Positions 58,271 through 64,000 of a DNA stretch of 64,000 nucleotides are shown one piece after another. Within the stretch, counting starts at the first letter, position 1. Each line of letters starts with the position of its first letter. The notes under the pieces were generated by a model. It saw nothing but the letters and a program-made list of their open reading frames with translations, searched no databases and had not been told where the DNA came from. Both the position numbers and the translations under genes were made by a program. Source of the stretch: Lepisosteus oculatus (lineage: Eukaryota > Chordata > Actinopteri > Semionotiformes > Lepisosteidae); NCBI RefSeq assembly GCF_040954835.1, contig NC_090709.1:44462490-44526489 (forward strand), written 5' to 3'.

Positions 58271-59731
58271 TCATGGTGTTTCCGAGTTTCCCCTGCGGAA
58301 GATCTCCTGCACCACTTCCACCAGATCTGCCGCCAGGGTGTCCCAGAAGCAGGTGTAGAATTCCTTGGGGAGTCCATCCGGCCCCGGCACCTTGCCATTC
58401 TCCATGGACAAGAGCTTCAGCTCCTCGGCCGCGATCGGACCCTCCAAGTCCTCCCTCACCTCCTCCGGTACTCGTGCCTTCAGCTCCTCCAGAAAAGCAT
58501 CACCTGCCTCCACCTCCGTTTGCTTTTCTGAAAAGAGCTCATTGTAGAAAGTGGTGGTCGCTTCTACCTTGTCGCTCTCGTCCAGCACTTCCTCTCCATC
58601 TCTCCGTCTCAGGCTGTAGATCACCCTCTTTTTCTGGGCTTCTCGGACCTGATTGAAGAAATAAGAGGAACAGGTTTTATTATTTTCATAATGCTCCCTT
58701 TGTGCCTTGACCAGGAAAGCCTTGGCTTTCTTAGTGTGCAGCTTGCGGATCCTTTCCTTCAGGTCCCATGCCCAGGCTGAATTGAAGGCTCCTCCCCTGT
58801 TAGCCAAGCTGTACTCCTCCTCTAGTTGTTTCAGGAGTTGCGCAGCTTCCTTCCTCTCCCTGGCTGCCTTCCGTCTGCAGTACGTCTGCGCCAGGGTTCG
58901 GGTCCTGTCCTTCATGAACTCCCACCATTCCACCACGGAGCTGTAGCCATCCTTCATGTCGACCCAGCTTGCGTAGTCTTTACTGAACAGTGCCCTGAAG
59001 TCGTCTTCCTCCAGTATCTCCCGGTTCAGCTTCCAGTACCCACGACCGAATGCAGGCAGGTTGGTGTTAGCCACCACTGTCACGCACTCATGGTCGGAAT
59101 ACCACTCCGGGGACACCATCGCCGACTCCAGGGAGCAGGTTGTGTGCAGAAAGATGTAGTCCAGGTGGCTGCACACTCCCCGGGAGTATTTCCCGTCGTT
59201 AGGGCGGCACCGTCTGAAACCGTCTACCAGGGAGAACTGCTTGAGTAGCGACTCCAGCTCTGCTGAGCTAGCGTCGCTCCCCTTCTCCCGGTCGACGTTG
59301 AAGTCCCCGCCAAGCACCACCTGTCTGTTGGTGGTGCAGCAGCTGGCCAGGTCAGCAAACACTTCCTTCCGGAGAGAGGGTTCCGTCGGAGCATAGACGT
59401 TAATTGCTCTCAACTTCTGCCCCCTCCAGTCGATGTCTGCGACCAGGATCCGGCCCTGCACCACCGAGAAGGAGGAAACCAGCGTCATCTCTGGGTTTCC
59501 GAGGAGGATTCCCACTCCGGAAGAGTGGACCCCTCCTACGCTCCAGCATGATTCTCCCTTCGTCCATTCCCTGCTGAATGTCAGCTTGTCGCTTTCATCC
59601 TTCAGGTGGACCTCCTGTAAGAAACAAACTGAGAAAGACTTTGAGGCCAGATCATGAAAGACTCCCCGTCTTTTCACCGGGTCTCTTAGGCCTCTCACGT
59701 TAGTTGTTAGAAAGATAAGTTTCATAGTCAT
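58271..59731 (-). pseudogene. LINE ORF2 N-terminal part: APE endonuclease, open 486 codons
   Basis: Begins MTMKLIFLTTNVRGLRD. Endonuclease motifs are intact: LQEVHLKDE, VVLGGDFNVD and SDHECVTV. It continues to GKVPGPDGLPKEFYTCFW at the start of the RT domain, where the frame is lost. The RT continues in other frames (57984-58274, NWRPITML; 57572-57781, QYADNTTLF). The catalytic YADD box reads YADN here, so reverse transcriptase is dead even apart from the frameshifts. C-terminal CPRDTCFVEETQEHVFWSC (near 56.9 kb) is the family CCHC motif. Confidence 0.85.
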
Positions 59732-59943
59732 GATTAAACAAGTGAAAGTTGAACCTCCTCTCTTTGTGCTTACAGTGGAAAACTTGGGAGTCTACATCTG
59801 GGCACTGTTTAGCCTAGATGTAACTCCTCTCGTTCGGGTCCTGGGGGGAATATGCTGGGCTCCCTCCAGGTCTCGCTGGGCACTGAAAGGTAAACATGCT
59901 GGACAGGTCCAGCCCTACCATCAGTCCCGGCTCCAGGGCGGCT

Positions 59944-60872
59944 TCAAAGTAATCCTAGTCTTCCTCGAGGATACTCTCCGCCACCGCTTCGGGAAGGCTC
60001 TTTTCTTCCCTTTCTCCAGGAGTTTCGGGAACCTCCAGTTGCTCCTTGGCCTAGGGGGAGGGGGGGCTCCATTTCCTGGGCTGCCTCTTCCTGTTGTTCC
60101 TGGGCCTCGGGGGAGGGGGTTCCGACTTCCTGTGTTGCCTCTTCCTGTTGTCCCTGGGACTCGGGGGAGGGGGTTACCTCTTCCTGGGCTGCCTCCTCCT
60201 GTTGTCCGTGGGACTCAGGGGAGGGGGGTTCCGTTTGCTGGGTTGTTACTTGTCGTCTTTGGGCCTCGGGGGGGAGGGTTTCCATTTCCTAGGGTGCCTC
60301 CTCCGGTTGTTCCTGGGCCTCGAGGGAAGAAAGTTCCATTTCCTCCAGGACGAGGAAACGGTTCTCCCTTACCATTCTTTTTTTCTGTCCTTCCAAAGGT
60401 GGATCCGCCCTGCCTCTCTTCTCCCACTTTCGCTTTCCCTTCTTGCTGGGAGTTATCCAGGGCCCTTCCTCCGGTCGGCCATTTTGTCCGTCGTCCTGGC
60501 AGCCATCTTGTGGCACTGGTGCGGCTGGGGGTGTGGCCTCAGCAGTTTCGGTTCTCTGCGGGGGAGGTGCGGGTTCTTTGTTCTCACTTCTCTCCCTTTG
60601 TCTTGAGACCGGTTTCTGCCGGCCGGCTTCCACCACCTGCGCAAAGGAAGGTTTGCTTACCTTGCATTGGTGAAGGAGGTGTCCCTCGGCGCCGCATCCG
60701 TCGCACTTTTTGGCTGCCTGGCAGGTTTTTGCCAGGTGCCCCTCTTCATTGCAGTTGTGACATCTGACGATGTCACACGTGTTTGCCTTGTGGCCGAACT
60801 GTCTGCACTTCTTGCAGAAATCCAGCATCCTGGGGTAATAAAGATATCCCCTGTCGGATCCGATGTTGAAAC
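59944..60872 (-). pseudogene. LINE ORF1 C-terminal part
   Basis: Three zinc knuckles in one frame (60289-60828): CKKCRQFGHKANTC, CHNCNEEGHLAKTC and CDGCGAEGHLLHQC, followed by SKPSFAQVVEAGRQK. The acidic 18-residue repeats continue at 59944-60285 in another frame, about five copies. The knuckle part is better preserved than in the left copy. Confidence 0.82.
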
Positions 60873-61369
60873 CTTCTCATAAGATATGAAGGACAAGTAC
60901 TAAAAGAACAATAAATCCTGTAAAGAAAGTTTACTGAAACTGACATATCCTGCCTAACACAAGATTTCAGGCCAGTTGAATGTAAGAGCATTTCAAATTG
61001 AACACAAAACGTGTAAAATGGCTTTCAAACTAACCTGCTCATAAAGAAGATGTAGAAGAATGTGGTTGTAACGTTTAGTGCATATAAGAAAGAGACCACA
61101 TGGTTTTGTTTCAAATGTTGTATGCAAATATGATATCTGGCTAACCAATCAGAAAGTACTTTGCTTATCCAGCATCCTATCAAACAACATTTGCAGATTT
61201 ACACACAGTAGTTCATTTAACAGTTTCAGAAATATACATGAACAAATGCAACTGTTTGTTAGGTTTTACATCTTGAAATTAAAGGCACAAGAAAATTCTG
61301 TGCAGGTGCCGAGGAAAGAGCTTCACTAAAAGTCAGCTGACAACAGCAGTGTTCTTGAAACTATCATAC
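60873..61369 (+). repeat. Diverged octamer/CCAAT repeat (copy 4)
   Basis: ATGCAAAT at 61122-61129 and CCAAT at 61145-61149, 23 bp apart, with the same order and spacing as the linker repeat, plus a similar CAGTTTCAGAAA stretch. Strongly diverged. Confidence 0.5.
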
Positions 61370-61870
61370 AAGATCTTTTTATTAATAAAAATCCCAATTA
61401 AATCATTTGAAAATTATTGTTAAACACATCTATTTTTTTTACCAGAAAACAGACTTTCTGACTTCAGAAAGCCTTCTAGACAAATACTAAAAGAACAAAA
61501 ATTCCATTTGGTAAATGAAATGAAAACACATAACCTACCAAACCTTAAGTATAGGCCATTCAGGGTGATAAAACAAAACCATTTATAATTCAACAAATAA
61601 AAGCTGTCAACTGGTAATCACAGCTACTCATAAAAAAACTGAAGTGGCAATACACAGTAGGTGACTCTTGAGTGCAAGTTAATTCCATGCAAGAAGGGGG
61701 TTTAGTGTTACATTTCCAAATCAGATATGCAAATGAGAGATCTGGCCCAGCCAATCTCAAAGCACCCTTGGTCTGGAATGGAGCTGCTCCCCTCTTCTAG
61801 TTATTCACACTGGTGTTAGGTTACATATTAGCACACTTCATCTAATTCAGTTGTTTCAGAAAAAAAAGTA
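61370..61870 (+). repeat. Octamer/CCAAT linker repeat (copy 3)
   Basis: Closely matches 55790-56270 (TTCAGAAAGCCTTCTAGACA, GGTAAATGAAATGAAAACAC). ATGCAAAT at 61727-61734 followed by GATCTGGCCCAGCCAATCTC. Confidence 0.8.
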
Positions 61871-62695
61871 AGCAAATAAACTGGTTTTATTTGTTGGAGC
61901 TTCACCAATCTGTTTTTCCACCAAATAAATTGGCTTTCTGACTTCAGAAAAACCTTCCATTTATTTTTTAAGAACTATTTTAATTTCACAAACAAACACA
62001 AAGAATCACAAAATAGGAAACTTTAATAAATATACCCAAAACAATATATATGAAACCATCTCTTTAGGTTATAGTGCTCTAATAATGGACAGGGCCAGGC
62101 TACCTGCTCCCTTGACTGAAACCTCAATGCCTTTGAACACCCCCGTGTTCCTCAACCTCCTGTTTTTATTTCGTCAGCACCTCTGAACTCAGTTCCATGA
62201 AGGACTATAGAATACTGGCTTAGCCAGGTGCGAATGTCCTCCATCTTTGCAAACTCTGAGAACAAAACAACATGCACAGTTGAATATGGATGTTCCCATG
62301 GGCCTGAACTATCATTCTTTTTGACTCAAACAACTCCACACATTGTTCAAAGCGAGGGGAGGTAGCAGTAACAACTTCAAACGTTTTCTCCACATTCTAC
62401 AGATCTCTAGAAATAGAGGAGGTCAGGCTGCAAAAGTGGGGGAATGGAAAAAATCTCCTCTCCAGAATGTGGAAAAACTTTCCTGGATTGAGTCCTTTTC
62501 TCTGCAAGTCACTCCTCCCTGCCTCGTGCAGTGTAGTGATTGTCACATTCTCTTAACACACCGAAGGGTTTCAGTTCGAAAGCAGGAGGAAACAAGCTAT
62601 CTCTTTTATCAAAATTTTAGCTCTCCCTACAGTGCTTAACGGGGCTCTTTTCTACACTGAGCTGCTTATTTGGAAAACATAAGGGAAGAGAAAAG
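61871..62695. other. No gene recognised
   Basis: AT-rich, then mixed. An open frame near 62.34-62.64 kb has no family resemblance. 61900-61960 repeats part of the adjacent linker repeat (CACCAAATAAATTGGCTTTC). Confidence 0.45.
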
Positions 62696-62768
62696 TTTCC
62701 CTTATTGGGAGTTTAACCCAGGCCACCTGGGTGAAAACCCAGAATCCTAACCACTAGACTATACAGGA
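62696..62768 (-). pseudogene. tRNA-Glu (TTC)-like, decayed
   Basis: Minus strand TCCTGTATAGTCTAGTGGTT, AGGATTCTGGGTTTTCACCC (anticodon TTC) and GGCCTGGGTTAAACTCCCAA. The anticodon stem is good. Box B GGTTAAACTCC lacks the conserved C, and the acceptor has one mismatch, so transcription is probably weak or lost. Confidence 0.75.
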
Positions 62769-62873
62769 GCACACAGCCTCACAAACAATGTGTAATTTCT
62801 GTCTTTATAGCGCACTTGTTTCATAGCTAGCTGGCACTCAGAGTACTGCAAGATCTATTTACTGAGAAGTATA

Positions 62874-62946
62874 ACGTCAGGACTATAACCCCAGCTTTCA
62901 GGGGGACTGCAACCTTAACACAGAGCCTTAGACCACTCAGAAAAGG
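62874..62946 (-). pseudogene. tRNA-Leu-like remnant (TAA position)
   Basis: Minus strand CTGAGTGGTCTAAGGCTCTG, GTTAAGGTTGCAGTCCCC and GGGGTTATAGTCCTGAC follow tRNA-Leu. The 5' acceptor strand and box B are degraded. Confidence 0.55.
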
Positions 62947-63725
62947 TTTGTTGGCTTTTATAAGTAATTACATGTGTGAAATCTATGTCTCTCAGGCCTG
63001 TGAGACTACATCACAGAAGTGCAAACTTGGAGGAAGGGCTTAGTAAATAGGGCAACAATTGCGACACGCGCCAAGCCTCTTATGTCCACTGCACATGCAG
63101 ACTTTGAAAGGGGTCTCAGATTTTATGGGTACTCAATTCTATACAACACTGGCAAGATGGAGTACAGGAGCAGACCCTTTAAGAGACAAAAACAACACAT
63201 TGTTACAGCCAATGTTAATTAAAAGGGCAGCACAGCGTTGGAACTACTGTCGCGGATGTTATAAGGCCATGCCGTGGAATGGCCAGGAGAGCAAAATAGG
63301 CCCTATGTGTAGTGGCAAAACGGGTGTTAGCCTGTTTAGGAGGTCAGATGATGTCAGGTAGAAACTTAAGCCCTCAGGCCGCGGAGGAGATGGCCTGGTG
63401 CTAGGCAGGTCTGAAGACATATGAACCCTCAATACTGAATGAGGAGGAAAGGGTGACCCGGAAATATATAGCCCCAGACAAAGACAAACCAGAAGGATAA
63501 GCAAAGCACAGGGAAACTAGGACAGGACAGAGTGGGAGCACCCTCTAGCTGTAGAGGGTGTGACAACTATTAGTTTTGAGTGATTGAAATCCATTTTCAA
63601 TGGTGTTTTTCCTGCTCATAATATTACCAGTGAGAAAGAGGATTGTGTAACCCCCATTGCTTAAAAAGCGATTGCGTTGGTGGTTATAGTAAGAAGTTTC
63701 CATAAAATGAAGCATTATATTTTTG
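62947..63725. other. No gene recognised
   Basis: Mixed composition. Overlapping open frames on both strands near 63.0-63.5 kb have no family resemblance. Confidence 0.45.
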
Positions 63726-64000
63726 TAATACGTTTAGTGGCTATAAAAAGTATTCACCCCCCTTGGCCTTTTCACATTTTATTGTGTTACGATAAACCAT
63801 GATGTATTTAACTGAGAATTGTTGCCACTCATCAACACAAAGTGCTCTATAATATCAAAGTGAAAAAATTCCAGACATTTTACTAAGTCATCAAAATAAA
63901 AAACACTAACCCTAACACTCAATACCCAGTTTATAAGGTGAAAAATTATGCTTGAAGCACAGCAAAGTTCTAAAACCAGCATTTGAAAAGCATCCAGAAA
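63726..64000 (+). mobile_element. Tc1/mariner-like DNA transposon end, runs off the window
   Basis: TAGTGGCTATAAAAAGTATT then CACCCCCCTTGG and CCTTTTCACATTTTATTGTG is the well-known terminal sequence of a fish Tc1-like element and its MITEs. It is followed by CTCTATAATATCAAAGTGAA as in other copies. No transposase is visible in the remaining 270 bp. Confidence 0.75.

Larger units (their letters stand above)
56339..60872 (-). mobile_element. Tx1-clade LINE, right copy, 5'-truncated in ORF1
   Basis: Same element as 8316-13863. It starts (minus strand) inside ORF1 at FNIGSDRGYLYYPRM and ends in a short T-run (56339-56346, plus strand). Flank beyond the 3' end is shared with the left copy. The 5' U2 tip and 5'UTR are absent because the duplicated segment stops at 60872. 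Confidence 0.88.

Overview
The window looks like ray-finned fish nuclear DNA. It has a spliced two-domain C-type lectin gene of the kind common in fishes, SINEs derived from 5S rRNA and from tRNA, a Tx1-type LINE, a Tc1/mariner-like end, an intron-containing tRNA-Tyr gene and vertebrate histone H4 genes. The species cannot be named from sequence alone. Genes are few; most of the window is tRNA genes and their remnants, histone H4 copies, mobile elements and tandem repeats.

Layout. 1-6.5 kb: C-type lectin gene on the plus strand (5' part not found) with SINEs in its introns. 8.3-13.9 kb: a degenerate Tx1-clade LINE whose 5' end carries the first ~31 nt of U2 snRNA. 14.6-15.0 kb: an H4 gene (minus). 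15.7-26.8 kb: scattered tRNA genes and decayed tRNAs inside a roughly 4.9-kb degenerate tandem duplication. 27.0-28.4 kb: a solo LTR. 29.2-34.5 kb: a 2.19-kb tandem array of tRNA genes (Ala, Pro, and a Met-bodied tRNA with a CGT anticodon). 34.5-41.6 kb: an LTR retroelement with two LTRs and a gag-like reading frame. 41.6-46.4 kb: minisatellites, a second 5S-type SINE and weak exon-like pieces. 46.4-54.2 kb: an inverted pair of H4-upstream sequences around a 2.1-kb minisatellite with higher-order structure. 54.2-55.6 kb: H4 on the plus strand, with a solo LTR exactly at its start codon and a triplicated 3' half. 56.3-60.9 kb: a second, 5'-truncated copy of the same LINE (minus). 61-64 kb: octamer/CCAAT repeats, decayed tRNA-Glu and tRNA-Leu, and a Tc1/mariner-like end.

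The main large-scale structure is an inverted duplication. LINE + linker + H4 at 9.4-15.0 kb is matched in reverse by H4 + linker + LINE at 54.2-60.9 kb, around a ~39-kb spacer. The two LINE copies share flanks, so the LINE was already present when the duplication formed. The left inner boundary has a perfect 16-bp-arm hairpin. The solo LTR and the H4 3' triplication occur only in the right arm, so they most simply came later.

There is no sign of a coordinated pathway. The common theme is Pol III and snRNA/histone-type multicopy genes embedded in repeats, the kind of landscape known from repeat-rich fish chromosome arms. All identifications are by eye from motifs and remembered family sequences; no search or alignment was run.
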